A stretch of 64,000 nucleotides of DNA from a virus (IMGVR_UViG_3300024999_000067:22589-86588); one strand, 5' to 3'. Positions 39,009-49,646 are shown, numbered from the stretch's first letter. The notes: generated from the sequence alone by a model not told the origin. Made by a program: numbers and translations.

Positions 39009-39994
39009 CCGTTCAAAAGACTCTTTAACCATGGACTAGGATCAGTAAAAGAAGACATTTTACTGCAATAACTTTGTGGATCTTCTCCATCAAATATTGC
39101 CACTACTTCAGCAGGGTTCGTACAAGTATTATAGTACACTTGACGGGTAGAAATAGTTTCACACCACAATAAAATATAGGGGAACAACCCAGGACAAAAC
39201 GCCAAAATGTCTTGTACACATTGTGGTATCTCTAAAGGCAGTTGTTCCGTCATTGTCAGCATTTCTTCATTTAACCAAGTAGCTGTTATTGTATTTGTTA
39301 AATTTTCTATTTTATAACCATTAAATCTGGTAGTAGGAATTTTGGAAAGTATATGATATTCTACCCCATCTTTTGTGTACTCAGCTTGTTCTTTAATTTC
39401 TTCTTCGGGAACTTCCTCTTCCTTTACTTCTTTATCTAGTACCATTTCACAAACATGATATTGGCCTACCGCTTTACCAAATATTCTTACTGCACCGAAA
39501 CATTCTCTATCAAATTTTAATTTTATTCCATCAAAAGTTGCTGTTGGGTATGGGATCATTTCCCCGACCGAGTTGAAACAAGGGGATTCCCAAATGATTG
39601 TAGCATCTTCAAGATAAAAATCAAGGGAAACTTCAGAAGAGTTATCCACAAATACAGAAAATTCTCTAGGCTTCTTAACTATTTCCGTGCTGAAAATAGT
39701 TCCTACAGCTGGTGTCACATTGTAAATTAGATCAGGTTTTGATGGCCAAGAGTAAAAACCAAGGTAAACTTTTATTTTTGTTCCGTCAAATTCAACTGGA
39801 CACCCCACTATCTTTATTGCCTTTGCAGATGTTCCAGTGGCAGCAGCAGTCCACAATCGATATACGTCCCAAATATTAGCATACTTCAAAACCTTAGATG
39901 GAATGATCTGTTCCAGTTTTACCCATAATTCCAGTAAAGATAAATCAGAATCATCTACCGTATATGTAACACTATGTAAAGTATTATTTCCCAT
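39005..39994 (-). CDS. Tail-tip protein of the SVTY group
   Basis: The 329-residue protein begins MGNNTLHSVTYTVDDSDLSL, then WDVYRLWTAAATGTSAK, KIKVYLGFYSWPSKPDLIY and a Glu-rich linker KEVKEEEVPEEEIKEQ near residue 200. The N-terminal 30 residues match the genes on both sides, pointing to gene duplication. The C-terminal 90 residues have paired Cys (IPQCVQDILAFCPGLFPY). A part of the tail tip or fibres is likely from position, but no family is recognised. Confidence 0.55.
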   Translation of the reverse strand: MGNNTLHSVTYTVDDSDLSLLELWVKLEQIIPSKVLKYANIWDVYRLWTAAATGTSAKAIKIVGCPVEFDGTKIKVYLGFYSWPSKPDLIYNVTPAVGTIFSTEIVKKPREFSVFVDNSSEVSLDFYLEDATIIWESPCFNSVGEMIPYPTATFDGIKLKFDRECFGAVRIFGKAVGQYHVCEMVLDKEVKEEEVPEEEIKEQAEYTKDGVEYHILSKIPTTRFNGYKIENLTNTITATWLNEEMLTMTEQLPLEIPQCVQDILAFCPGLFPYILLWCETISTRQVYYNTCTNPAEVVAIFDGEDPQSYCSKMSSFTDPSPWLKSLLNG

Positions 39995-40746
39995 TAGTCT
40001 TCAATAACCGTTTGATCACAATAATCTATCTTTGTAAACTGATCTTCTGGATCAACATGATCTGGTCTAGGTTTATCTGGATTAATATCCACTGAACCAG
40101 AATTATTACATTGACCTTCTTCTGCTCCTTCTGGTGCTTTCAGTTCAATAAACTCGTTTCCACCATCCCATATAGCATAAGCAAAAGCAGTGAACGGATT
40201 CTCTATAGCCCCTACTCTTCTTTGTACTGAAAACGGATACAGGTGCTGGCATACTTTATACTTGACAATAACAGTACCGTATACTTTACTGGCAACATGG
40301 GCTCCTGTATCAGTTAAAGTCAATGCAGGTGGCGTTACTATTGCACCATCAGAACCATAAGCACCCCCTTTCCATCCTGCACTAATAATTTCCATTGCAG
40401 GGTATTTGAGATCAAGGTCTTGCTCCATATTACATTGAAGCAGTTCTGTAAATATTGGAAACTGGATAATTTTATCCACGTTCAGAGCATTTACCCATCC
40501 CATTGAATAAGCTAAATCCTCTCTTGAAGGGTAAGCGTACACTTTACTGGAATACGTAAGCCCATCGGAAGCACAGTTTGTTTCTGGATCTTTTCCACTA
40601 AACATTATTTTGTTTAGTGCCGTTATAAACTGTACTTTGGTTAACACCCCTACATATGGATCCCATGGCTCTTGTTCTAACAACACAAAATCATTACTGG
40701 TCTTGGATTGAACTGAGTAAGTGACTGAATGAAGTTGAGTAGACAT
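39994..40746 (-). CDS. Tail-tip protein of the SVTY group
   Basis: The 250-residue protein begins MSTQLHSVTYSVQSKTSND, then shares KVYAYPSREDLAYSM-type strands with the 39-kb gene (FYSWPSKPDLIY). It has YGTVIVKYKVCQHLYPFSV near residue 150, and an acidic, Pro-rich end. Its overlap by one base with the next gene indicates a single transcript. It is the first gene after a 72-base gap that holds no clear promoter. Confidence 0.55.
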   Translation of the reverse strand: MSTQLHSVTYSVQSKTSNDFVLLEQEPWDPYVGVLTKVQFITALNKIMFSGKDPETNCASDGLTYSSKVYAYPSREDLAYSMGWVNALNVDKIIQFPIFTELLQCNMEQDLDLKYPAMEIISAGWKGGAYGSDGAIVTPPALTLTDTGAHVASKVYGTVIVKYKVCQHLYPFSVQRRVGAIENPFTAFAYAIWDGGNEFIELKAPEGAEEGQCNNSGSVDINPDKPRPDHVDPEDQFTKIDYCDQTVIED

Positions 40747-40818
40747 TTATTTAAACTATTCCATTAAAAATTTTACTTCGGGAATCAATTTATATTCCTT
40801 TTGAATACAAGACTACCT

Positions 40819-41823
40819 TTACGCAGTTTCTAACGAGACCGCTAAAGTGAAGCTATTGTTTGCAAATGAGGAACATCCCGCAGGAACCACCCTATTCTCT
40901 CCTATACAAATACTTGCCTCATTAGTGGGTAAAGTCAGGGTATCATTATTCGCCCAAGTACCACCCCAGAATTCTGATTCAATTGTGAAGTAAGGGCGAC
41001 TACATCTTGGGTTATTTGGGGAGTAATCAGAAGTGGTAACACCAGCAGCCAATGCCCCGTATCTTGCACTAACACAAGTGAAGTTAGTGGCATTGCTGAA
41101 AGTAAAAGTAAAAGTATCTTGTATGGTACCAATATTGTCAAGCAAAGGTGGGTAAGTGGAATCATCGAATGTACCAGCAGCCGATGATTTAGTGATAGTT
41201 CCCTGAGTAGCTTTCAATGATGCTACTTCGGAAACCTTACTGCAACGGGAACCTTCTGCTACTGTATAGGCGTAGGCAGTTACTGGTGTAAAGGTAAAGG
41301 AAGTTTGGGTACCAGCTATAGAAGGAACGCTATTTACCGTAACAAACTCTTCGGTTCCTGTAACAGCATCAGGAGTGGCTTTATTGGTTAATCGAATTTT
41401 GCTTCCGTTTACAATAGAACCAGTTAAACCAGCAACAGGGAAAGTTCCTACAAAAGTATTACCACCTACAGCAATATTAGTGGTTAAAGTGGCTACGGTA
41501 AACTTTTCCTCTGTACCAACTATATCCCCTTGGGTCATGCCCTGAGTGCCCATAAAGAACTGGACGTAATCACCAGCAGGTGTTTCTTTATCCAACCACA
41601 TTTTCAGGTTTAGTGCCTCTTCCCTGTTTGCATTATGGTTGGCTATATAAACAAATCTATGTTTATCAGATCCAGCATTTCTCTCAGCAGAGAATACATT
41701 GGGAAATACGTTTGCAGGACTACCAGAAGTTATCTGGTTATCACTACGATACCCACCATTTGTAGCATCGTCAGATACTACCATAGATTTAAAAAACTTT
41801 ATTTCAGATGCCAAAATAGTCAT
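40819..41823 (-). CDS. Tail protein with Ig-like insertions
   Basis: The 334-residue protein begins MTILASEIKFFKSMVVSDDA, followed by NGGYRSDNQITSGSPANVFPNV and DKHRFVYIANHNANREEALNLKMWLDKETPAGDYVQF. These are conserved in a family of phage tail proteins of unknown exact position (recalled). The middle has two beta inserts (FTVATLTTNIAVGGNTFVG; FVTVNSVPSIAGTQ), similar in style to those in the capsid and tail tube proteins here. It lies just before the small tail gene next to the tape measure. Confidence 0.6.
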   Translation of the reverse strand: MTILASEIKFFKSMVVSDDATNGGYRSDNQITSGSPANVFPNVFSAERNAGSDKHRFVYIANHNANREEALNLKMWLDKETPAGDYVQFFMGTQGMTQGDIVGTEEKFTVATLTTNIAVGGNTFVGTFPVAGLTGSIVNGSKIRLTNKATPDAVTGTEEFVTVNSVPSIAGTQTSFTFTPVTAYAYTVAEGSRCSKVSEVASLKATQGTITKSSAAGTFDDSTYPPLLDNIGTIQDTFTFTFSNATNFTCVSARYGALAAGVTTSDYSPNNPRCSRPYFTIESEFWGGTWANNDTLTLPTNEASICIGENRVVPAGCSSFANNSFTLAVSLETA

Positions 41824-42212
41824 ACACTAACCCCCATTACAGTAAGAGTACCATAGTAAATATCCCCTGGAGAATGACCAACATAGTCTCGTAAAGGGGT
41901 GACTGACAAACAATTTGATGGAAATCTAATCGGGTAAGTATTCCCATTATAGATTAAATTAACCACATCACCAGAAATTTCATACTGTTCAAACAATTCT
42001 ATCTGTCTTCGGGTAAAGTAGGAACGTCCACCAGAATCAGAACCTTTAGCTTCCAATATAATCTTTCTACCACCAGACAGAAAAGTCCTTTGTACAACTT
42101 CTCCACCGTCAACATCGATAAAAGCATCTTCAGCTATTCTGGGTTCAGAGAATTCATTTACCCAAAAGACACCATTATGTAACTGTTCTGCACCAATATA
42201 TATCGGGTTCAT
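41820..42212 (-). CDS. Small distal tail protein
   Basis: The 130-residue protein (MNPIYIGAEQLHNGVFWVNE, RIAEDAFIDVDGGEVVQRTF, YFTRRQIELFEQYEISGD, GDIYYGTLTVMGVSV) is beta-rich and sits directly after the tape measure gene, the usual place of a minor tail or distal tail protein. It overlaps genes on both sides by 4 bases. The role is inferred from position and size. Confidence 0.6.
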   Translation of the reverse strand: MNPIYIGAEQLHNGVFWVNEFSEPRIAEDAFIDVDGGEVVQRTFLSGGRKIILEAKGSDSGGRSYFTRRQIELFEQYEISGDVVNLIYNGNTYPIRFPSNCLSVTPLRDYVGHSPGDIYYGTLTVMGVSV

Positions 42213-45200
42213 GAAGATGCCCCCATTTCCATTTTCCTGATCATCTTCAGAAAAGATTTTGCATTCATTGGATCAGCCATTATAGTTGCAGATTCTCCAC
42301 CAATATTAACTGAAATTGTTCCAAAAGACTGAAGTTTGCTCATTATATCGCCACCTGAAGTAGTAGTCAAGGATCGAGAAGTGGCAGAAAGTTTATTTCT
42401 TGTTGTAATGTTTTGACTTTTTATGGTATTGGCTATCATCCTGCCTACCGAAGAGAATGGCTTATTAATACCATTCATGAATCCTGGTGCAATATCATCC
42501 CAGTAATTAGCAGATTCATTTCGTATAAACCATTCCCCTTTACGGGCTTTTACCAGTTCAGTATCTCTTGTCGAAGAAACTCCAGAAAGACGGCCACCAC
42601 CAGCATAGCCCCTTACCCTTCCCCCTTGGGACTTCTGTTCTACATTCTTGGTGTGGACAGTCACGTAGATATCTTCCGACAATTTATTGAGAGCAGCCAC
42701 CACTTTATTGTAGGAAGATTTATCTAATTTAGACAAGACTTCTGCTGGATCTTCCTTTATTTTGGCTATAGTGGCACTCCATTCTTCATCCACTTTCTTG
42801 AACATTGCATCTGTATCTATTGGGAAAATATCACCACTCTCTTTAACCTTCTCTTTAAAATCTGCAATGGCATCCTCTATTTGGGTAATGGCCAAAGGAA
42901 CCATAAATCCTTCAATCTGACCGCTTTCTATTTGAGAATTTAATGCCTGAATTTTCTTCACTAATTCAATAGCGGAACCCTCAATGTCCTGAGTGACAAT
43001 CGGGATCTCTATGGGTTGGCCATTCTTAATCTTATCTTCTGCTACCTGAATCATCCCAGGTATCTGTTGCAAGAATTTAAGTACAGTGGAATTACTGTCG
43101 AACTGTAACGGAGAAGCTTTAAGAGTATTGTACAGTTGGGTTACTCTCTTTCCAGCATCATCTATAGTGGTAACAAACTCTCTACCATTATCAAGTTCTA
43201 ATTCTATTGGTTTGTCTGCTTCCACAGCAATAGCCTGGAGTTTAACAAACATCTCATTCAGTTTACCAGTAGCCACTGCACCAGTAGATGCAACAGTATT
43301 GTAAGCTTTCATTGCAGCGTCAAGTTTTTCTGTCGGTGAAACCTCTTTAGAAAACAGAGAATTTACATTGGCAGAAAGGTCTTTCACAATACCAGAAGCA
43401 GTGGTAGCATCCATCGTAGTATTAATAACGGAAGCATTTACTCTTTCCATTATATGGGATAAAGCTTCCAGTGACCGAGCGGCAGAATCAGAATCCTTTA
43501 CAGTCTGATCGAATCCTGTATCTTTAGCCATTGTGTCTTTGGATTGCCCTACACTCTGGGATACTTGCTGCCATACACCGTTTATCTTTTCTATCTTCTG
43601 AGCCTCTTGAGCAGCAGCAGTACCAGAGTTCTTCACTTCCTGGTTATATTGCTGAACATTCTTGGTCACATTTTGCCACACACCGTTTATATTTTCCACA
43701 GAAGTTATCTGAGCTTGAGACACACCAACATCAATAGCGGTTTTATCAGCATTGGTAACGTCACCAGTATTTGTGTTATGGTTCATAACAGTATCCTGTT
43801 GACCGTTAAGAATAGCTATTTTTGCTTTAGCTTTGGCAATCTCTGTATCAAGATTCTTCATCTCGTTTGCATGGCGTCGGTTCTCAGCGGCTATTCTCTC
43901 CCCTGATTCTTCTTTAGCAATGGCTATTTTTATTTTGGCTTTAGATTTTGCATCGGCAATTTCTTTATCAATGGCTTTTACTGCAATGTCCCGATCAACA
44001 TTAATTAGTTTCTCCATTTCCTTAGAAACTTTAGAAACACCAGCAACAGCTTTAGACGGATCTTCTAAAGACTCGTAAAGAGAAGCAGAATCATCCAAAA
44101 GTTTCTTAGCCTGATCCAGCATCTTCTCATCGCTGTTAATCTTGGCTTTGTTCAGGAGTTCAATACCTTTTACATATTTCTCCTGGGCCCAGTGGGCATT
44201 GTCATATTCTTTGGCTTCATCGGACATTCCCCTTTGATGAATCTTACGGATCTTGTCCTGAAGACTGGATTGATTACCCGCTATATCAGCAGAGGCTTTC
44301 TGGTAAGCTTCTTTCCGTTTTTCCAGAAGGTCTTCTATTTTTTCATGCAAAGATGTATTGATATCCAGGATTTTATCCCCCAGATCATCTTCTATCTCCG
44401 CAATTTTAGCATTAACATCTTTGGTTTTATCTACCCGTTCATCCCCCCACTCTTTAATCTTCTCTTCCAGTTCACCACGTTTCTGATTTACTTCCTGAAG
44501 GGCTTTAGTCTCTTCTTGCAAGTATTTTGTGGAAGCATCTTTATACCGTTTCAATGCGGATGCCATTGCTACAGGATCCATAGAATTTTGTGACCGTAAA
44601 GCATCGTAATGGCGCTTAGCTTCCTGTTCAATCTGCTTATATGTATCCAGAGAAAGTTGGAGTTTCTTCTTCTCTATTTCCTCTTTGGAAACTAATCCCA
44701 GTGCTTCTTGTTTCTCTGCATTGAGAAGTAATTCAGCCAATGCTTCTTCCGCTGTTTCTTTAAACTCTTTAAATTGAGCAGCAAGTTCTTGTGGATCATA
44801 TATGTTTGCATTGATCTGGGCTATTTTATCAGCATAAGCCTGACCAAGTTCTTCTTTTTGTTTATAAAATTCTTCTTCCAATAATGCTTCATTTGCATAT
44901 AAAATTTCTTTTTCTTTTAATTGTTTCTGGTACTCTGCATCAGCCCTCTTAATAGCTTCATACCGTTTCATATCCTCACTTTCTATCATCTTCATAGAAA
45001 GTTCCATAGCTCTTTTTTCCAGATTAGCTTTTGCTCTGGTATATGTAGTTACATCAATAACACCATCTTTATACATTTTGGCATTAGCTCTACCAGCTTC
45101 TGCAATTTCTTTCTTCTGGGCTTCAAACCCAAGAATAACTTCTTTATTTAACACAGCAACCCCCGCTAATGCCATCGCATTAGAAGTGGTCATTCCATTC

Positions 45201-48200
45201 ATAAAATCTCTATAGGAACTACCAGCTTTTTCAAATTCCTGAGCCCACTTTTCAGCCAACCCATTTATTTCAGCATCCTTTAATTTCTTTGTTTCATCTA
45301 TAAGACTACGGATAGCCTGTATCTGGGTATCGGTAGCATTGGTCAAATATCCCATATCTTTTGCTACTTTAATAATGGAATCAGTGGACATAGAATAATC
45401 CACATCACCAGCCAGCATCAACTTAGTAATTACTTCAGCGGCTTCTCTTTGCATCTGGTCAAAAGCAAGTTTCATTGTTTTTCCCATTGCAGTAGAAGCA
45501 AAACCAACATCAGCTAAAGCTGTTTCCATATCTTTAAAAGTAGCTTTACCATCCTTGAATCGTTTAACGATATCAGATAGTTCTACAAGTTCACCACCAG
45601 CATCCTTTATCTTCCTTTCAAATTCTTCTGCCCCAGGTAGATTAAAGAATGGAAGAAATATATTTGGAATTTTACCAAACAAATCAATTGCGAATGCAGC
45701 AAATTCCAGTAACTTTCCCTTTGAAGTATTGATAAATACATTCAAATTGGACATGCTTTCTTCAAATATTTTACCAGTAGCTTCAAAAGACTTGGCAAGA
45801 TTAAGTGTTTCCAGTTCTCTGGCTTTCTTGTAAAAATCATCTAAAGCGGTAGAACCTTCTTTAAACTGCCCAGTTAATGGATGAATGGCAGAGACAACCA
45901 GACGAGCAGAAGCAGCCAGAGCAGTGTTGCCCTTACCAACTTCAATAAGTTTAGTTCTCAGTTCAAATGTGGCATCCTTATATTCTTGTGTGGTTTTATC
46001 AAGACTGGATATTTTTACCTCATAATCCACTACAGAATCAGCCAGTGATTTAAACTCATTAGCTAGATTTTTGGATTCATCATAACTCTCTTGCAGATGT
46101 TTCCTGTACATGGAAAAACCAACACCTACAGCAGCCAGAGCAGCAGCAATAGCAACCATTGTCCATTGTATTGGGCCAAGGGATACACTGAATACCCCCA
46201 TTGCAGTAGCGGCAGCATATATCTTTGGAACAAGTGCAACAAAATGACCAGCAAATGAAGCAATCATTGTTCCAATAGAAGCTGCCTTAATAACCATAAA
46301 AACGGCATACATAGCAGATAAAGCCGCTGTTGCAAGTCCTATCTTAATAATCCATCCACCTATAGGATTTCCACTGATATAGACAAGAATGTCAAGGAAA
46401 TTTCTCATTCTGTCTACTAAGAAACCAAGAATAGTAGACAGACCATGTTCCCCTAAAGCAACCGCTACCAGCTTGGCCTTATCGTACATATTCTTGATAC
46501 GGACAGCAAGACCTTCCATCTGTTTAGCTGCCATCGCAGCAGCAGTACCAGATTGGGATACAGCAGATCGCATCTTGTTGAAACCAGCTTCACCGTTTGA
46601 TATAAGAGCGGTGACGGCAGACGCACCACGAATACCGAACATTCTGAAAGCTTTCTCAGAAGTGTTTACTACTACGGAAAGGTTACCAACTATTTCCCCC
46701 AATGAATGCATCTTCGGATTAAAGTCATCGATAGACATACCGGCAGCCTTAATACCAGCCAGAAAATCCTCGGATGGTTTAACCAATCTTTCAAGAACCT
46801 GGCGTAAACCAGTACCAATAGTAGATGCCCGAATACCTTTATTAGATAGTTCCGACATTGCAGCAGCAGTATCTATAAAAGTTACACCAGTTTCTTCCGC
46901 TATTGTTCCAACATAGTTGAAGGCTACTCGTAACTTCTCAACATCAAGTTTAGATTTATTAATTGAATTGGCAAAAACATCTGCAATATGGGAAGAATCA
47001 GTGGCTTTAATGCCGAATACGGCCATTGCAGTGGTAACAAGGTCTACCGATGTGGCCATATCAGAAAGTGTACCAGTAGACAAATCAGATACAGCTTGCA
47101 TAGATTCAATAGATTCCTGGGCAGTAAGACCAGCCTGTCCCAGAATCTTCATTCCATCAGCAACTTCTTGAGCGGAGAACTTTGTCTTACTGGCAACATC
47201 TTTGATGGTCTTTCCCATCAAAGTTACTTCCCTATCGGTTGCCTGAGTAATGGCTTGCAAATCCTTTAGAGACTGATCGAAGTCAATTATGGCTATGGTA
47301 GCTAAACTAAAACCACCAACTAAACCAGCAATAAATGTGGCAGCAGTAGCATAGGAGGCAAATGATTTCACATGATCGATAACGTCAGCAGCAACCTTCT
47401 GGAAAATCGACATGGCCTTTGCGGAATCCCTCGTAGCTTTCGCATGAAGCTTTAGCCTTGCCTCTGCTTTCTTGCCCTCTAAATCGCTACGACCGTAAGC
47501 CTTTACAGTATTGTTTAATTCCTTGACAAAATCTCTGTTAGTGGTTGCAAGGTCAGCGTAAGTAGAACGGAGACGGACATTAGTTTTGTCCATCTTATCC
47601 TTACTTGCCAAATTCTCTTTTATTTTAGTATTTTCTCTCTGAAGTTCTTCAAGACGTTTCTTAGCTACAGTAATAAGTTCCTGATCGGATTTTGCACTGT
47701 TTATCTGGGCTGCAGTACGTTCATGAATTTTCTTTACATTGGCACCGGTAGTTTCAGCTAACCGTTTCTCCGCAGTTTCAATCTGTGAAGCTAAATTGGA
47801 ATATTGCTTGTAAGTGGAAATTTTACTATTTATGGCATTGACAATATCGTCATGTGGTTTCTTCTGGGCTTTCAGTGCTTGGGCTTCTGCATGTAAAGCG
47901 GCAGTAGACTGACCAGTAATAGAAGAAACTCTATTAATGGCTTTCCGTAATTCTTCATATTCTCTTTGTGGTTTACGCAGAGCATTTGTCAGAGCATTAG
48001 AAGATACTGCCGAAGCATTAAACCCTTCTTTCATCTTCTTGGCAGTCTCTTCGGATATCTTACCAGTCTTCTGTAAAGTGGTTACATGCTTGTTCCAGAT
48101 AGATTCGGATCGTTTCATGTCTTCATGCTGATCGCGGAAAGCTTGGGTAAGAACACCATGCTTATTCGCCATCTGGGCAAGACCTTTCAGGAACTTATCT

Positions 48201-49249
48201 GATTTTCCTCTGGAACTGTCTAATGCCTTTCCGTAGTCGAGAAGGCTCTGGGCGCCTACTTTTACACTTAGCTGATTGAACCCTTTAGAGAGCATTCCCA
48301 GCTTGCCAGCGGCCTCTTCCGTTAATCCTGAGAAGGCTTTCAAGCCCTTCTCATTCATTACAGTGAACCCTGACGCGGAAGCTTTCAAATCTTTTTGCAG
48401 TACAGCCTGGGTAAGAGCAGCAAGTTTGGTATCCTTGGTCATTTGGGAGAAAGCTACTCCAGTACCAGTAGCGGATACCCTTGTCTTCTCCATTGCAGTC
48501 TGCACGTTCTGCAATGCTGGTGCCCATATCTTTGCTTGTTCGTTATTATACTGAAATTTCTTGCCTAAAGTGGAAACAGCTTCTCCGTAAGCAAGACTTA
48601 TTCCTTTTGCTTTAGATGTTTCTTTGGCATAAATAGAATTGGATTTATTGAAAGCATCAATGGATTTGATCAGGTTGGTGTTCATGTTCATAAGGGAGTA
48701 GCCTTCCTTACGGACAAACTCCATATTGGAGCCCACCAGTTTCAGATCACCAGATTTTAATCCACCTTTGATCTTGGAAAAGTCTAAGGATTCTGCCCAC
48801 TTTGCTATACTGGATTCAGAAGCACCACCGATTCTCATCTGTTGCTTCATGTTCTGGATAGAAGTGGAGAACCGTTCTGTCCAAGAAACAGCACTCTTTA
48901 AAGCGGCCCCAGATGCTGTCCCCCCTTTCGAGAACAGCATCCAGGCATCTTTAACAGCACCAATTTCCTTGGAATACTTCGTCATACTCTTGGTGTTTTC
49001 ATCCACCAATTTAGAAGTATCTTTACCAGTTTTATGAAGATTAGAGAATGAAGTAGTGAGGCGGTCAACAGCCATACCGACATGACCGAGACTATCCGCA
49101 GTCTCGGTCTTGCCCATATTATATAAATCTTTGGCTGTTGCTTTGAGTTCCTTGCCTAAACCTCGGAAGGCACTGGCAAGTGTTTTGAATGCTTCGGTGG
49201 AACCACCTTTCAGCGCAGCTTTTAATCCAAGTTCTATTGTTTGAGCCAT
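42209..49249 (-). CDS. Tail tape measure protein
   Basis: The 2346-residue protein is the longest in the window. It has a helical N-terminus, a TP901-type core (about 650-860: DFDQSLKDLQAITQATDREV, then SELSNKGIRASTIGTGLRQV), and a hydrophobic region with membrane-like helices (about 955-1040: GLATAALSAMYAVFMVI, MVAIAAALAAVGVGFSMY). Long coiled coil follows to about 1900, and a C-terminal domain ends at 2346. It sets tail length and enters the cell during DNA ejection. At about 0.15 nm per residue it predicts a tail near 350 nm, long for a siphovirus. Confidence 0.93.
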   Translation of the reverse strand: MAQTIELGLKAALKGGSTEAFKTLASAFRGLGKELKATAKDLYNMGKTETADSLGHVGMAVDRLTTSFSNLHKTGKDTSKLVDENTKSMTKYSKEIGAVKDAWMLFSKGGTASGAALKSAVSWTERFSTSIQNMKQQMRIGGASESSIAKWAESLDFSKIKGGLKSGDLKLVGSNMEFVRKEGYSLMNMNTNLIKSIDAFNKSNSIYAKETSKAKGISLAYGEAVSTLGKKFQYNNEQAKIWAPALQNVQTAMEKTRVSATGTGVAFSQMTKDTKLAALTQAVLQKDLKASASGFTVMNEKGLKAFSGLTEEAAGKLGMLSKGFNQLSVKVGAQSLLDYGKALDSSRGKSDKFLKGLAQMANKHGVLTQAFRDQHEDMKRSESIWNKHVTTLQKTGKISEETAKKMKEGFNASAVSSNALTNALRKPQREYEELRKAINRVSSITGQSTAALHAEAQALKAQKKPHDDIVNAINSKISTYKQYSNLASQIETAEKRLAETTGANVKKIHERTAAQINSAKSDQELITVAKKRLEELQRENTKIKENLASKDKMDKTNVRLRSTYADLATTNRDFVKELNNTVKAYGRSDLEGKKAEARLKLHAKATRDSAKAMSIFQKVAADVIDHVKSFASYATAATFIAGLVGGFSLATIAIIDFDQSLKDLQAITQATDREVTLMGKTIKDVASKTKFSAQEVADGMKILGQAGLTAQESIESMQAVSDLSTGTLSDMATSVDLVTTAMAVFGIKATDSSHIADVFANSINKSKLDVEKLRVAFNYVGTIAEETGVTFIDTAAAMSELSNKGIRASTIGTGLRQVLERLVKPSEDFLAGIKAAGMSIDDFNPKMHSLGEIVGNLSVVVNTSEKAFRMFGIRGASAVTALISNGEAGFNKMRSAVSQSGTAAAMAAKQMEGLAVRIKNMYDKAKLVAVALGEHGLSTILGFLVDRMRNFLDILVYISGNPIGGWIIKIGLATAALSAMYAVFMVIKAASIGTMIASFAGHFVALVPKIYAAATAMGVFSVSLGPIQWTMVAIAAALAAVGVGFSMYRKHLQESYDESKNLANEFKSLADSVVDYEVKISSLDKTTQEYKDATFELRTKLIEVGKGNTALAASARLVVSAIHPLTGQFKEGSTALDDFYKKARELETLNLAKSFEATGKIFEESMSNLNVFINTSKGKLLEFAAFAIDLFGKIPNIFLPFFNLPGAEEFERKIKDAGGELVELSDIVKRFKDGKATFKDMETALADVGFASTAMGKTMKLAFDQMQREAAEVITKLMLAGDVDYSMSTDSIIKVAKDMGYLTNATDTQIQAIRSLIDETKKLKDAEINGLAEKWAQEFEKAGSSYRDFMNGMTTSNAMALAGVAVLNKEVILGFEAQKKEIAEAGRANAKMYKDGVIDVTTYTRAKANLEKRAMELSMKMIESEDMKRYEAIKRADAEYQKQLKEKEILYANEALLEEEFYKQKEELGQAYADKIAQINANIYDPQELAAQFKEFKETAEEALAELLLNAEKQEALGLVSKEEIEKKKLQLSLDTYKQIEQEAKRHYDALRSQNSMDPVAMASALKRYKDASTKYLQEETKALQEVNQKRGELEEKIKEWGDERVDKTKDVNAKIAEIEDDLGDKILDINTSLHEKIEDLLEKRKEAYQKASADIAGNQSSLQDKIRKIHQRGMSDEAKEYDNAHWAQEKYVKGIELLNKAKINSDEKMLDQAKKLLDDSASLYESLEDPSKAVAGVSKVSKEMEKLINVDRDIAVKAIDKEIADAKSKAKIKIAIAKEESGERIAAENRRHANEMKNLDTEIAKAKAKIAILNGQQDTVMNHNTNTGDVTNADKTAIDVGVSQAQITSVENINGVWQNVTKNVQQYNQEVKNSGTAAAQEAQKIEKINGVWQQVSQSVGQSKDTMAKDTGFDQTVKDSDSAARSLEALSHIMERVNASVINTTMDATTASGIVKDLSANVNSLFSKEVSPTEKLDAAMKAYNTVASTGAVATGKLNEMFVKLQAIAVEADKPIELELDNGREFVTTIDDAGKRVTQLYNTLKASPLQFDSNSTVLKFLQQIPGMIQVAEDKIKNGQPIEIPIVTQDIEGSAIELVKKIQALNSQIESGQIEGFMVPLAITQIEDAIADFKEKVKESGDIFPIDTDAMFKKVDEEWSATIAKIKEDPAEVLSKLDKSSYNKVVAALNKLSEDIYVTVHTKNVEQKSQGGRVRGYAGGGRLSGVSSTRDTELVKARKGEWFIRNESANYWDDIAPGFMNGINKPFSSVGRMIANTIKSQNITTRNKLSATSRSLTTTSGGDIMSKLQSFGTISVNIGGESATIMADPMNAKSFLKMIRKMEMGASS

Positions 49250-49250
49250 T

Positions 49251-49646
49251 TTAAATACTCTTTGTCAAAGGGTTTGCTGCCCAAACTCTATGTTTCCCTA
49301 ACATAGATTCGGTCATTTTCTCTCTTTCCTCTGGAGAAATATTTTTGTACTCTTCAGGATCACCAAACAATGGAACTTTAGTGGTATCTGATTGCGGTTC
49401 TTTTTTACTCTGTTTCTTACCACCCTTTAAAGACGTACCGTGCAATGCTGCCTGGAATTCGTATTCTCTGGCAATCTTTGATTGGTACGCACTATACAAG
49501 AAATCGAACTGTGTTTTGGTTAAACCTCCTTGAAAGGAATGGTACTTATAGAAATGGTCTACCGTGTAACTGGTAGAGAATATAAGTTCGGCTACTGCTT
49601 CGTCTGTGGTAATATACTCTTGATTTTCTTCCACAGACTCTGGAAC
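49251..49646 (-). CDS. Tail assembly chaperone T-part, expressed by -1 frameshift
   Basis: The frame is open from the slippery site at 49646-49652 through GTG 49634 to the stop at 49251. There is no good ribosome binding site, so it is most likely made only as the C-terminal part of a G-T fusion. It reads VPESVEENQEYITTDEAVAEL, then helical DHFYKYHSFQGGLTKTQFDFL and a Lys-rich end. In phage lambda the T domain binds the tape measure, the G domain the tail tube protein. The tape measure gene starts one base after the stop. Confidence 0.8.
   Translation of the reverse strand, partial: VPESVEENQEYITTDEAVAELIFSTSYTVDHFYKYHSFQGGLTKTQFDFLYSAYQSKIAREYEFQAALHGTSLKGGKKQSKKEPQSDTTKVPLFGDPEEYKNISPEEREKMTESMLGKHRVWAANPLTKSI

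Noticed and set aside
40747-40818. Promoter in the 72-base gap before the SVTY genes
   Set aside because: Only A+T-rich boxes with poor spacing were found (TTGATT with no matching -10).
42413-49037. Many plus-strand frames opposite the tape measure gene
   Set aside because: They are Ser/Leu/Ile-rich antisense shadows of coiled-coil codons.
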